Translations under genes and position numbers: made by a program
Notes under the pieces: model-generated
Told to the model about the DNA's origin: nothing
Seen by the model: only the letters and a program-made list of their open reading frames with translations
Databases searched by the model: none
NCBI GenBank assembly: GCA_024644045.1
Contig: JAHELT010000023.1
Span: forward strand, 5,756-42,533
Length of the DNA stretch: 36,778 nt
Source: Chromatiales bacterium
Lineage (GTDB): Bacteria > Pseudomonadota > Gammaproteobacteria > JAHELT01
Direction: 5' to 3'
Part shown: piece by piece, positions 9,501 through 19,441 of the stretch
Layout: each line of letters starts with the position of its first letter
Position numbering within the stretch: position 1 is the first letter of the stretch

Positions 9501-9677
9501 CTAGAAGATCTCGAGCACGTCCACGAACAGCACCCGCATGAAGAACAACAGCGCAATGCACCCGAACAGGAGGCGCACCATGTCGGTCTCGCCCTCCTCG
9601 TCGCGATACGTGATGCCGTGCCAGGCGACGAACGCCGTGATCACGAGAAAGACTAAATCCAGAAGTTCGATGCTCAG
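9501..9677 (-). CDS. small two-helix membrane protein, start uncertain
   Basis: The open frame encodes two hydrophobic segments separated by a charged turn (YRDEEGETD) and ends VLFVDVLEIF. The frame stays open upstream to 9782, but a clear promoter at 9708-9737 puts the transcript start near 9701. The coding part must then begin below that point. No ATG, GTG or TTG lies in a suitable place; CTG at 9677 (AAGG a few bases upstream) gives 58 aa. The product is unrecognised. It converges with the TPR gene, leaving 36 bases between them. Confidence 0.5.
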   Translation of the reverse strand: MSIELLDLVFLVITAFVAWHGITYRDEEGETDMVRLLFGCIALLFFMRVLFVDVLEIF

Positions 9678-9707
9678 CGGCCTTGGGCTGGTGAAACGGG
9701 CGACGTT

Positions 9708-9737
9708 ATTATAGGGATACCGCGCGAGCGGCACCAA
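9708..9737 (-). promoter_or_regulatory. sigma-70 promoter, minus strand
   Basis: Read on the minus strand, TTGGTG (plus-strand 9732-9737) is followed after 18 bases by a perfect TATAAT (plus-strand 9708-9713). It points into the small membrane ORF and away from acs. Confidence 0.65.
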
Positions 9738-9949
9738 GCATCGCGCGGCGAGCGGCCCGGACGAGGGTGCTGCGCGCGCCACCGGACGCGCCGGTACCGT
9801 TGATACGCGGCGAACCCGCTCCGAGACACGGGCTCGGCTATTGACTTTAGCGGCTGCGGTTTACAAAACTGCCCGCCAGGCAACACTGCACATTTTTTGC
9901 CCGGTTTCCCGACTGGAACCAGCGGACCAACCTGCAAGAGGTACACGTA

Positions 9950-11887
<1,938 letters not shown>

Positions 11888-11899
11888 CGCGCTCGCACC

Positions 11900-11995
11900 C
11901 GGGTCCCCTCACCTCCGGCCCCTCTCCCGGAGGGCGAGGGGAAAATCAGCTCCCTTCTCCCTGGCGGGAGAAGGGATGGGGATGAGGGGGCGCGG
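11900..11995. repeat. intergenic palindromic repeat after acs
   Basis: The gap contains two hairpin-forming parts: CCTCTCCCGG with AGGGCGAGGGG, then TCCCTTCTCCC paired with GGGAGAAGGGA around 11960-11986, followed by GATGGGGATGAGGG. Repeats of this CCCTCTCCC...GAGGG type are common between genes in many proteobacteria. It may also end the acs transcript. Confidence 0.55.
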
Positions 11996-12069
11996 CGAAG
12001 CCTTCCTCCCGGCGAGATCGGTGGCATCGAGGCGGCGTGGGGCGCGAACCCGACCCAGGTTGAGGTGAC

Positions 12070-13542
12070 ATGAAATCACATCACGTCTCGCACGTGTCCG
12101 TGTTCACCCGCACCGTCGGGCGCTACATGGAAGCGTCCCCGCCGGTGCTGAGCGCCGACGCCACGTGCGCCGCCGCCGTCGAACTGCTGCGTGCGCCGGA
12201 AGTCTCGGGCGTGCTGATCAGCGACGAAAGGCGCCGGCCGCTTGGCATCGTGACCGAGCGGGACGTTGCGCACCGGATTGCTTACCGCCTGGAGCCGGAC
12301 ACCCCGGTGACGGAGGCGATGAGCGCGCCGGTGGTCAGCATCAGCCGCAGCGACTACCTGTTTCAGGCCATCGCCCTGATGCGGCGCATGGGCCTCAGAC
12401 ACCTGCCGGTGGTTGACGATCACGGCGTCCTGAGCGGCATGCTGCACCTGCACAGCGCGCTGGGCGAATCGATCCCGTTGCTGCTGGAGATGATCGAGCT
12501 GCTGACGCCGGACGATCTGCGCACCGGTATCGATCACATGAAGCGTGCGCAGGTAAAGATCGCGCTCGGCCTGCTGCACGACGGCGTGCCGGTGCCGGAG
12601 ATCCAGGCGCTGTTGACCCACTTCAACAACGACATCTACCGGCGAGTGGTACGCCAGACCGTCGCGACGCTGCGCGACGAGGGCCTCGGCGATCCGCCGA
12701 TCGGCTTCGACGTCATCGTGATGGGCTCCGGCGGGCGTGGCGAAAGCTATCTGTTTCCGGATCAGGACAACGGCTTCGTGCTCGACGACTACCCGGACAG
12801 CGAGCACAACGAAATCGACCCCTACTTCGTGGCTCTCGCCGAACGCATGACGGCCGCCCTGCACGAGGTGGGGATCACCTTGTGCAAGGGCTTCGTGATG
12901 GCCAGCAACCCGCTGTGGCGGAAATCCCTGTCACAGTGGCGCGATCAGCTGGCGTACTGGCTGCGCAAACCGAGCGACGCCACGTTGCGGCTGAGCGACA
13001 TCTTCTTCGACTTTGCACCGGTCTACGGCAAGGGCGAGAACGCGCACGCCCTGCGCGAACATGTCACGCAGACCATGCCGGGCCGGCATCTGTTTCTGAG
13101 CCGTATGCAGCACGTGCAGCGCGATCACGGCGTCGCGCTCGGGCTGTTCAAGCGCCTGACCGTGGACGACAGCGAAGGACCGCACAAGGGCAAGATAAAC
13201 CTTAAATATCACGGCCTGCTGCCGCTGGTCGAGAACATTCGGCTGCTCGCGCTGCGCGAGGGCGTTGCGGCTACTTCCACGTTGCAGCGCATCGCAGATC
13301 TGCACGCGCGCGGGGTGCTGAGCAACGACGAGCAGGATTACCTGAATGCCGCGTTCGAGCACATCACGCGGCTCGTGCTGCGCCAGCAGCTGCAGGATTT
13401 CGAAGCGGGCCTGCCAGTCGGCCCTTACGTGCCGCCGGATACGCTCAGCGGGCGCGAGAGAGAACTCCTGGTCAAATCCCTGACTGCCATCGACGATCTG
13501 CGCGGGCGTCTGCGCGGCGAATTCTCAGCCGATATCTTCTGA
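12070..13542 (+). CDS. CBS-domain / DUF294 nucleotidyltransferase-like signalling protein
   Basis: This 490-aa cytoplasmic protein has a CBS pair at residues 10-135 (GRYMEASPPVLSADAT, then EAMSAPVVSISRSDYLFQA), likely an adenine-nucleotide sensor. A helical linker and a GlnD-like nucleotidyltransferase-type domain follow, with the signature GSGGRGESYLFPDQDNG at about 219-235. A C-terminal helical DUF294_C region ends the protein. Many homologues sit beside acetate permease and acs genes, as here. A cyclic-nucleotide-binding domain seen in some relatives is absent. Whether it transfers nucleotides is unknown. ATG at 12070 follows a GAGGTG ribosome site. Confidence 0.86.
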   Translation: MKSHHVSHVSVFTRTVGRYMEASPPVLSADATCAAAVELLRAPEVSGVLISDERRRPLGIVTERDVAHRIAYRLEPDTPVTEAMSAPVVSISRSDYLFQAIALMRRMGLRHLPVVDDHGVLSGMLHLHSALGESIPLLLEMIELLTPDDLRTGIDHMKRAQVKIALGLLHDGVPVPEIQALLTHFNNDIYRRVVRQTVATLRDEGLGDPPIGFDVIVMGSGGRGESYLFPDQDNGFVLDDYPDSEHNEIDPYFVALAERMTAALHEVGITLCKGFVMASNPLWRKSLSQWRDQLAYWLRKPSDATLRLSDIFFDFAPVYGKGENAHALREHVTQTMPGRHLFLSRMQHVQRDHGVALGLFKRLTVDDSEGPHKGKINLKYHGLLPLVENIRLLALREGVAATSTLQRIADLHARGVLSNDEQDYLNAAFEHITRLVLRQQLQDFEAGLPVGPYVPPDTLSGRERELLVKSLTAIDDLRGRLRGEFSADIF

Positions 13543-13660
13543 TCAGTGGGGTCAATGGGGTCAGACTCGGTCAGACTCGATTGATTCCGCTACGAGATCA
13601 GTGGGCGAGGGATCCGGATCCAATCAATCGAGTCTGCCCCCCATTGATCCGCCACTGATC
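13541..13660. repeat. long palindromic REP-like repeat between convergent genes
   Basis: A left arm at 13541-13586 and a right arm at 13622-13660 are inverted copies that share GATCAGTGG, TCAATGGGG and CAGACTCGATTGATT. The left arm contains an extra 10-bp tandem copy of GGTCAGACTC. The loop is about 35 bases and contains another GATCAGTGG. It lies between the DUF294 gene and the epimerase gene and may stop both transcripts. Confidence 0.7.
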
Positions 13661-13661
13661 C

Positions 13662-14663
13662 TCAGGGCAGCAGGAAACCGTGAGCATAGGGATCGCGCGG
13701 GTCGATGATCAGGGTGTTAAAGCCGGTAATGCGTGCCCAGCCTTCGACCGTCGGCACAATGCCGTCCCGGTCGCCGACGCGGGTGGTCTCGACCGGGCAG
13801 CCGGTGAACAGGCTGCCAATGATGCTCTCGTGCACGAACGGCTGGCCGATCTCGAGATCGCCGCGCGCCACCCGCTGCGCCATGCGCGCACTGGTTCCGG
13901 TGCCGCAGGGCGAACGGTCGATACCCTTGTCGCCGTAGAACACCGCATTGCGCGCGTGCGCCTCGGGGCGCGTGGGCTTGCCCGTCCACATCACGTGGGA
14001 CAGACGTGAGATCGTTGGGTCCTCCGGGTGCACGAACCTGTGCTCTGCGTTTACGCGCTCGCGCAGCACCGGGCTGAGGCGCTGGATGTCGCCGGCGTTG
14101 AACTGAGCGACGTCCTCGAAGTTTCCCTGCGGCTCGACGATCGCGTAGAAATTTCCGCCGTAAGCGACATCGACCTTCAGGGTCCCGAGCTCCGGCACGT
14201 CGACAGTCAGATCGCGCGCGTGCAGGTAGCTGCCGACGTTGGTCAACTGCACCGATTCGACGTATTCGCCCTGCATCGTGTAACGGGCGATCACCTTGCC
14301 GGCGGGTGTATCGAGATGCAGCACACCGGGCTCGCGCGGCTCGACGAGCCCGCGCTCAACGGCGACGGTGACGGTCCCGATGGTACCGTGCCCGCACATC
14401 GGCAGGCAGCCGCTGACTTCGATGAACAGGATCGCGACCTCGCAGTCGTCGCGCGTGCTGGGGTACAGAATCGAGCCCGACATGGCATCGTGGCCGCGCG
14501 GCTCGAACATCAGGCCGGTGCGGATCCAGTCCAGATTCGCGAGGAAGTACTGGCGGCGCTCGCTCATCGTGGCGCCCTGAAGCACCGGGGCGCCGCCGGC
14601 GACGACGCGTACCGGGTTGCCGCAGGTGTGTGCGTCGATGCAAAAGAAAGTATGAGCAGTCAT
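13662..14663 (-). CDS. 4-hydroxyproline 2-epimerase (proline racemase family)
   Basis: This enzyme interconverts trans-4-hydroxy-L-proline and cis-4-hydroxy-D-proline by a two-cysteine proton exchange without cofactor. The 333-aa product has both cysteines: C90 in PMCGHGTIG and C253 in SPCGTGTSA. Retention of both separates it from trans-3-hydroxyproline dehydratase, in which the first is replaced by threonine. The fold ends with the usual GFLLP tail. It is the last gene of a minus-strand set with a DadA-like oxidase and a dihydrodipicolinate-synthase-like deaminase. This context favours hydroxyproline over proline as substrate. Confidence 0.9.
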   Translation of the reverse strand: MTAHTFFCIDAHTCGNPVRVVAGGAPVLQGATMSERRQYFLANLDWIRTGLMFEPRGHDAMSGSILYPSTRDDCEVAILFIEVSGCLPMCGHGTIGTVTVAVERGLVEPREPGVLHLDTPAGKVIARYTMQGEYVESVQLTNVGSYLHARDLTVDVPELGTLKVDVAYGGNFYAIVEPQGNFEDVAQFNAGDIQRLSPVLRERVNAEHRFVHPEDPTISRLSHVMWTGKPTRPEAHARNAVFYGDKGIDRSPCGTGTSARMAQRVARGDLEIGQPFVHESIIGSLFTGCPVETTRVGDRDGIVPTVEGWARITGFNTLIIDPRDPYAHGFLLP

Positions 14664-14724
14664 GTCCGATCAATCACGCAGAACCCACGCGCCACAGGTT
14701 AACACGGTGCGATCCGGCGTGGCG

Positions 14725-15984
14725 TCAGAACCGGGTAACAGCGAAGGGCTGCACGTCGATCGAAGGCACCTCGCCGCACGCCAGCTCCGCAATCAGGCGT
14801 CCGGTGGTCGCGGCCTGCGTCAATCCCAGATGCCCGTGGCCGAAAGCGTAGAACACATTTGCCTTGGCGGGCGAACGGCCGATCACCGGCAGCGAATCCG
14901 GCGTGCTGGGGCGGTGCCCCATCCACTGCGTGCCGCCCTCGGTGCGCAGCCCCGGTAAGTACGCCTGTGCGAGTTGCAGCAGAGCTGTGCACCTTGCGTA
15001 GTTCGGCGGCGCCTCGAGCCCGGCAAACTCGGCTGCGCCGCCGATGCGCAGGCCCATCGCCATCGGCGAGGCGACGAACTTGCGCTCCGCAAAGATCACC
15101 TCGCGGTGCAGCGTGATCCCGGGCGCGGGCAAGGTGGTGTTGTAACCGCGTTCTGATTCCAGCGCCACGTCGAGGCTATCGAGCCGGCGCACCAGTGGTT
15201 TCGACCAGACCCCGGCCGCCACCACCAGCCGGTCGAGCGCCACGCGCGTTGCATCCTCGAGACGCACCGACCGGACGAGCCCATCGACACTCTCAGCATC
15301 GACCACCCGGCCGCGGTGCAGCGTGCCGCCTTCGCGCACGAGCAGCTCGGCCAGCGCCGTGACGAGACGAAACGGGTCGACCGTGTTGCGCCAGTCCGGC
15401 GTCAGCACGCCGAAGCGCACGTCGGGCGACAGAGCCGGTTCGAGCGCGTGCACATCGGCGCCATCAAGCTCTTCGCAGCGCACACCCCAGGCGCGCTTGG
15501 TGTCCCATTCGAGCGCATCGCGCCGGTACGCGTCCCGATCCCGGTACACGGTCAACGCGCCCTCACTGATGAGCGAGTCCGCAACCCCGGCCGCCTGCAG
15601 CAGCGGTGCGTAATCATCGAACGTCGGTTTCAGCAGCGCGGCCAGCGCCTGCGCCTGGTGCGCCACGCGCGCGGCGTCACCGGCCCGCACGAAGCGCCAC
15701 AGCCATGGCAACAGCTGCGGCAGGTAGCGCCAGCGGATAGCCAGCGGCCCCAGGGGATCGAGCAGCCAGCCGGGCACTTTCCACAGCAAGCCGGGGGCGG
15801 ACAGCGGCATCACCTCGGTCACGCCGAAGCCGCCGGCGTTGCCGCTGGAAGTCTGGCTGCCCGGCGCCTCGGGGTCCACCACGGTCACGCTGAATCCCCG
15901 TCGGCGCAGGGCCAGCGCACAACAGATGCCGACGACGCCGGCGCCCGCGATCACCGCGTGGCCGCGATCCCGCGCTCCGTTCAA
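14725..15984 (-). CDS. FAD-dependent D-amino-acid dehydrogenase, probably cis-4-hydroxy-D-proline dehydrogenase
   Basis: This 419-aa DAO/DadA-type flavoprotein begins with a dinucleotide-binding fold, HAVIAGAGVVGICCALALRRRG, and has a C-terminal GHGHLGLTQAATTGRLIAEL segment that closes the FAD site. In the inferred pathway it oxidises cis-4-hydroxy-D-proline to 1-pyrroline-4-hydroxy-2-carboxylate and passes electrons to the respiratory chain. Only 7 bases separate its TTG start (15984) from the stop of the upstream deaminase gene, so the two are co-transcribed. An in-frame GTG near residue 11 is an alternative start. General D-amino-acid dehydrogenase activity is possible, but the neighbours point to hydroxyproline. 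Confidence 0.85.
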   Translation of the reverse strand: MNGARDRGHAVIAGAGVVGICCALALRRRGFSVTVVDPEAPGSQTSSGNAGGFGVTEVMPLSAPGLLWKVPGWLLDPLGPLAIRWRYLPQLLPWLWRFVRAGDAARVAHQAQALAALLKPTFDDYAPLLQAAGVADSLISEGALTVYRDRDAYRRDALEWDTKRAWGVRCEELDGADVHALEPALSPDVRFGVLTPDWRNTVDPFRLVTALAELLVREGGTLHRGRVVDAESVDGLVRSVRLEDATRVALDRLVVAAGVWSKPLVRRLDSLDVALESERGYNTTLPAPGITLHREVIFAERKFVASPMAMGLRIGGAAEFAGLEAPPNYARCTALLQLAQAYLPGLRTEGGTQWMGHRPSTPDSLPVIGRSPAKANVFYAFGHGHLGLTQAATTGRLIAELACGEVPSIDVQPFAVTRF

Positions 15985-15991
15985 GGCGGAT

Positions 15992-16867
15992 TCAATCGAG
16001 CAGCGGGCGCAGCGCCTCGCGCAACGCCGCCAGCTCGTCTTCGGTCAACGGCTGCACGGGGCGGCGGCATTCGCGCAGATCGTGTCCCAGCATTCGTCCT
16101 GCCGCCTTCACGCTCGGGTTGAACGGGTGGGACCAGACGAACTGGTTCACGGGATAGATACGCCCCCACAGCGCATTGGCGGCGTCCAGCTCGCCGGCCG
16201 CGGCCAGCCGGTAGAGCTCCACCGCGTCGGCCGGTATGGCGTTCGAGGTGCCCCAGAAACAGCCGGCCGCGCCCGCCAGCACACCGTGATACATCATAGG
16301 ATCGCAGCCCACGAACACCTTTGCCCCACGGCGCACGAACGCCTGCAGCGCGAGAAAGTCGCCGGTGCTGTCCTTCAGGTACTGCACGCTGTCGATCTCG
16401 CTGCTCAGCGACGTATAGAAGTCCGGGTCCAGATAGATGCCGGAATGCACCGGAATGTTGTAGGCCATGATCGGCGTCGCCACCGCAGCGGCGACCCGCG
16501 CGTAGTGCTCGTACACGCCAGCCATGTTGGGCCCTTCGAAATACGGCGGCAACAACAGCAGCGCCGCGGCGCCCAGGCTCTCCGCGTGCCGCGCGTACTC
16601 GATGGCCTCCTCGGTCATCACTGCCGAGGCGTGCACGATGAGCTGCGCATGGCCTTCGATGTGGTGCGCAACCACCTCGGTGACGTGGCGCCGCTCCTCG
16701 GGGCGCAGAAACGAAAACTCGCCGGTGCCGCCGCAAGCGGTGATGATGGGTACCTGCGCCTCCAGCAGCGAATCGAGGTGCTTGCGCAACGCGGTGTCGT
16801 CGACCGTGCCGTCGTCCTCGGTGAACACCGTGCACACTGGTGTGCATACGCCGCGCAGCTCCGCCAT
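15992..16867 (-). CDS. 1-pyrroline-4-hydroxy-2-carboxylate deaminase (dihydrodipicolinate synthase family)
   Basis: This is a class I aldolase-fold enzyme that in this pathway deaminates pyrroline-4-hydroxy-2-carboxylate to 2-oxoglutarate semialdehyde. The 291-aa product shows the family marks CGGTGEF (45-51), the catalytic tyrosine in AYNIP (Y136) and the Schiff-base lysine K165 in YLKDSTGD. I chose ATG at 16867 because a GAGGGAAG ribosome site sits just upstream; the frame is open further to 17158 without support. It is the first gene of the hydroxyproline set. A possible -10 (TACAGT on the minus strand, plus-strand 16896-16901) lies about 30 bases upstream. Confidence 0.86.
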   Translation of the reverse strand: MAELRGVCTPVCTVFTEDDGTVDDTALRKHLDSLLEAQVPIITACGGTGEFSFLRPEERRHVTEVVAHHIEGHAQLIVHASAVMTEEAIEYARHAESLGAAALLLLPPYFEGPNMAGVYEHYARVAAAVATPIMAYNIPVHSGIYLDPDFYTSLSSEIDSVQYLKDSTGDFLALQAFVRRGAKVFVGCDPMMYHGVLAGAAGCFWGTSNAIPADAVELYRLAAAGELDAANALWGRIYPVNQFVWSHPFNPSVKAAGRMLGHDLRECRRPVQPLTEDELAALREALRPLLD

Positions 16868-16966
16868 CACTTCCCTCCTCGACCCGTGCGTGGCGACTGT
16901 ACCACAGGGGGTGCCGCCCACGCGCCGTTCGCCCGAGCGGGACTCCGCAGGACGCCCCGGGGCAGG

Positions 16967-16972
16967 TATAGT
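16967..16972 (+). promoter_or_regulatory. probable -10 box of the hydrolase gene
   Basis: TATAGT (5/6 to consensus) lies 41 bases before the ATG at 17014. The -35 is weak. It rules against the GTG at 16978, which would fall at the transcript start. Confidence 0.35.
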
Positions 16973-17013
16973 ACGCGGTGCAGGCCAGGCAACAGAATAG
17001 CGATTCGCAGGCG

Positions 17014-18024
17014 ATGAGTTCCCAAAGCGAGTTCCGCGAGGCATGGTGGCTACCCGGCGGACACTTGCAAACGGTGTGGCCGGTTCTGGCCAATCCACGC
17101 ACCGCCGTTCAAACCCATGACGAGATCCTCGAGCTGCCGGACGGTGATGCGCTGACATTGAGCTGGCTGCCGCGCGAGGACGCGCCGATCGTCGCGCTGT
17201 TCCACGGCCTGGAAGGCAGCAAGCACTCGCACTACGTGCGACGCATCCTGAGGCGCCTGCACTGCGAGGGCTTCGCCGTGGTGCTGATGCATTTCCGCGG
17301 CTGTGACGGCAAGCCGAACCGGCTGGCGCGCAGCTACCATTCCGGCGATACCGGCGACATCGATTTTTTTCTGCGCGCCCTGCGGGAGCGTAATCCGCAT
17401 ACGCCGATCGTTTCCGTAGGCTACTCGCTGGGCGGCAACGCGCTGCTGAAGTACCTTGCCGAGCAGGGCGCGCAGGCGATTCCTGCGGCAGCGGTCACGG
17501 TCAGCGTGCCGCTGGAGCTCGACAAGTGTGCGAACCGCATGCGCAACGGGTTCTCACGGGTCTACCAGACCTACCTGCTCGGTGCGCTGCGCAAAGGAGT
17601 CAAGCGCAAGCGCAATCTGATTGCCGCGTGCGGTATCGATGTACACCGTGTGCATGAGCACCGCGATTTCTGGGCGTTCGACGACGCCATCACCGCACCG
17701 CTGCACGGCTTCTCCGACGCGGCGGAGTACTACGCGCTGAGTAGCAGCCGCCGTTACCTGAAGAACATCGCGGTCGACACATTGATCCTGCAAGCGGACA
17801 ACGACCCGTTCATGACGCCGGACGTACTGCCGCGGGAAGCCGAGCTGGCCGACTGCGTGAAGCTGGAAATCGCCCGCGGCGGCGGGCATGTAGGGTTCGT
17901 GAGCGGCAGCGTCCCGGGCCTGGCACGCTACTGGATGGACGACCGGATCATCCGCTACCTGCTTGACGCCGTTCAGGGGCTGCCGCCTGCGCCTGCGCCA
18001 CCGACTCGCGCAGCGACTGATTGA
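17014..18024 (+). CDS. YheT-like alpha/beta hydrolase
   Basis: This 336-aa cytoplasmic hydrolase of the YheT/ABHD1-3 family has the N-terminal hallmark WWLPGGHLQTVWP and the oxyanion region HGLEGSKHSHYVR, then HFRGCDGKPNR. The nucleophile elbow is GYSLGG with S138. The acid is in DNDPFM and the histidine in GGGHVGF, so the triad is complete. The ATG at 17014 was preferred over the upstream GTG (see the -10 at 16967). Substrates are unknown; relatives act on lipid esters. Its last 77 bases overlap the convergent HDOD gene. Confidence 0.88.
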   Translation: MSSQSEFREAWWLPGGHLQTVWPVLANPRTAVQTHDEILELPDGDALTLSWLPREDAPIVALFHGLEGSKHSHYVRRILRRLHCEGFAVVLMHFRGCDGKPNRLARSYHSGDTGDIDFFLRALRERNPHTPIVSVGYSLGGNALLKYLAEQGAQAIPAAAVTVSVPLELDKCANRMRNGFSRVYQTYLLGALRKGVKRKRNLIAACGIDVHRVHEHRDFWAFDDAITAPLHGFSDAAEYYALSSSRRYLKNIAVDTLILQADNDPFMTPDVLPREAELADCVKLEIARGGGHVGFVSGSVPGLARYWMDDRIIRYLLDAVQGLPPAPAPPTRAATD

Positions 18025-19441
18025 CGAGACTGCAGAGCGTCTTGAAGCAGGTATAGTGTTCCGCGCCGAAGGAATCTGCGGTGTGCCGGTCCGCGTAAAC
18101 CATGCCGATCGGCCGATCGTTCGCAAACACCGACATGCACGCAAAGCTCTCTGCGCACGCGGCCTTGAAAGCGCCCGGCAGGTGCGGCGCATAGCGCGCG
18201 CGGTTACCGGCGTTCACCAGCAGCGATTGCGGCTTCTGCAGCAGCCTCGCGAACACTTTCGATTTGCCGGCGTCGATCTCGAGCTGCTGCAATGCCGCCG
18301 CACCAGCGCCAAGCACCACCCGCGGCTGCATTTTCGTCTCGCCGCGGGCGAGCGTGAAAAACGCACACCGTGAGAACGCGAACTCCTTCGAAAGTGCCGA
18401 CATTGTGACGTTCAGCACCGTGCGCAGATCGGCACGGTGCAACTGTTGTTTGACCTGCAGCAGCTTGGCCTGCAGGTGCGCCTGCTGCTGCTCGGCCCTG
18501 GACCTTTCCGGCGGCGCCGGCGCGAGCGGCACGACGCCGGTGATCACGACCTCGCCCGGCAGCTGCACCAGACGGGCCGCTGCCGTGACCGCCCCGGGTA
18601 CGCCGCCGTCACGCGCACAGCGCACCGCAACCTGGTGCACCATTTCCACACAGCGGTCGTAAGGCCATCCCAGGTACTCGGCGATCACTTCCAGGCAGGC
18701 CACCGTCGGTGACCGGTACCAGCCCGTGTCGACGTGACGCGCCAGCTCACCCGCGAGCATGATGCCCAGCGGCCGGTAGAACTCGTAACGCTCCGGGCGG
18801 AACACATCGTCGAGCAGCTCGGGCAGGCGCCAGCGCTGCACCAGGCGGCGACCCAGCTCGGAGAATCCCGTTCCCAGCGCTTGCCGGCTCGCGGCCTGCG
18901 AGCCGTGCGCGTTCTGCCTGGCCAGCACGGCACGGTACGTCTCGGGGTGGTAGAGGCAGGTCATCAACTCGGGCAACCCGGCGCAGCTCGCCACGATCCG
19001 GCACTCGCTGGGTGACTTGTCCTCGCGCAGCTGTGCCCAGTACCCGGCCTGCGCCGCCGCGTGACGTTGCCGCTCCCACAGCATCAACACCGTCGGCAGA
19101 TCCGTGGCACGGCAGGTTTTCTCGAGCTCGGGTAGTTTCTCGATGCACGCGCGCAGCCGCGTCTGGCCGAGCAGATTGGCGGCGCTGTCTATCGAGGCAA
19201 TGCGTGTCCGTTGCTCACCGCGCTTGCGGTTGACCGTCTGCAGCACAGCGACCGTCAAACCCGGATCTGTGCTGATGCGCTCCACCACCTCGCTCAGCGT
19301 GCAGTTGTCACCCGCAAGCAGTTCGATGCAGGCTTTTTTCTGCGCCGACAGTGCCGGCAGCACACGTTCGCACAGCGCCTTCAGATCGACCGGCGACGAC
19401 GCCGCACTTCGCGCCGTCGATTGCACGGCAGCGGCGGACAT
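17948..19441 (-). CDS. HDOD-GAF regulatory protein
   Basis: This 497-aa cytoplasmic protein has an N-terminal HDOD domain (about residues 20-230), which includes the helical DPGLTVAVLQTVN segment and the IDSAANLLG turn. A C-terminal GAF-like domain (about 335-480) contains LNVTMSALSKEFAFSRCAFFTL and a final YADRHTADSFGAEHYTCFKTLC segment. HDOD proteins lack the catalytic His-Asp residues of HD domains and usually relay signals in motility, virulence or cell-cycle control. The ATG at 19441 overlaps the stop of the PilZ gene by one base (TAATG). It is the fourth gene of the stator operon, and its 3' end overlaps the convergent hydrolase gene by 77 bases. Confidence 0.82.
   Translation of the reverse strand: MSAAAVQSTARSAASSPVDLKALCERVLPALSAQKKACIELLAGDNCTLSEVVERISTDPGLTVAVLQTVNRKRGEQRTRIASIDSAANLLGQTRLRACIEKLPELEKTCRATDLPTVLMLWERQRHAAAQAGYWAQLREDKSPSECRIVASCAGLPELMTCLYHPETYRAVLARQNAHGSQAASRQALGTGFSELGRRLVQRWRLPELLDDVFRPERYEFYRPLGIMLAGELARHVDTGWYRSPTVACLEVIAEYLGWPYDRCVEMVHQVAVRCARDGGVPGAVTAAARLVQLPGEVVITGVVPLAPAPPERSRAEQQQAHLQAKLLQVKQQLHRADLRTVLNVTMSALSKEFAFSRCAFFTLARGETKMQPRVVLGAGAAALQQLEIDAGKSKVFARLLQKPQSLLVNAGNRARYAPHLPGAFKAACAESFACMSVFANDRPIGMVYADRHTADSFGAEHYTCFKTLCSLVNQSLRESVAQAQAAAPERRQAGSG

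Noticed and set aside
16868-17158. Longer N-terminus for the deaminase
   Set aside because: The extra 97 residues have no family counterpart, and a good GAGGGAAG site precedes the ATG at 16867.
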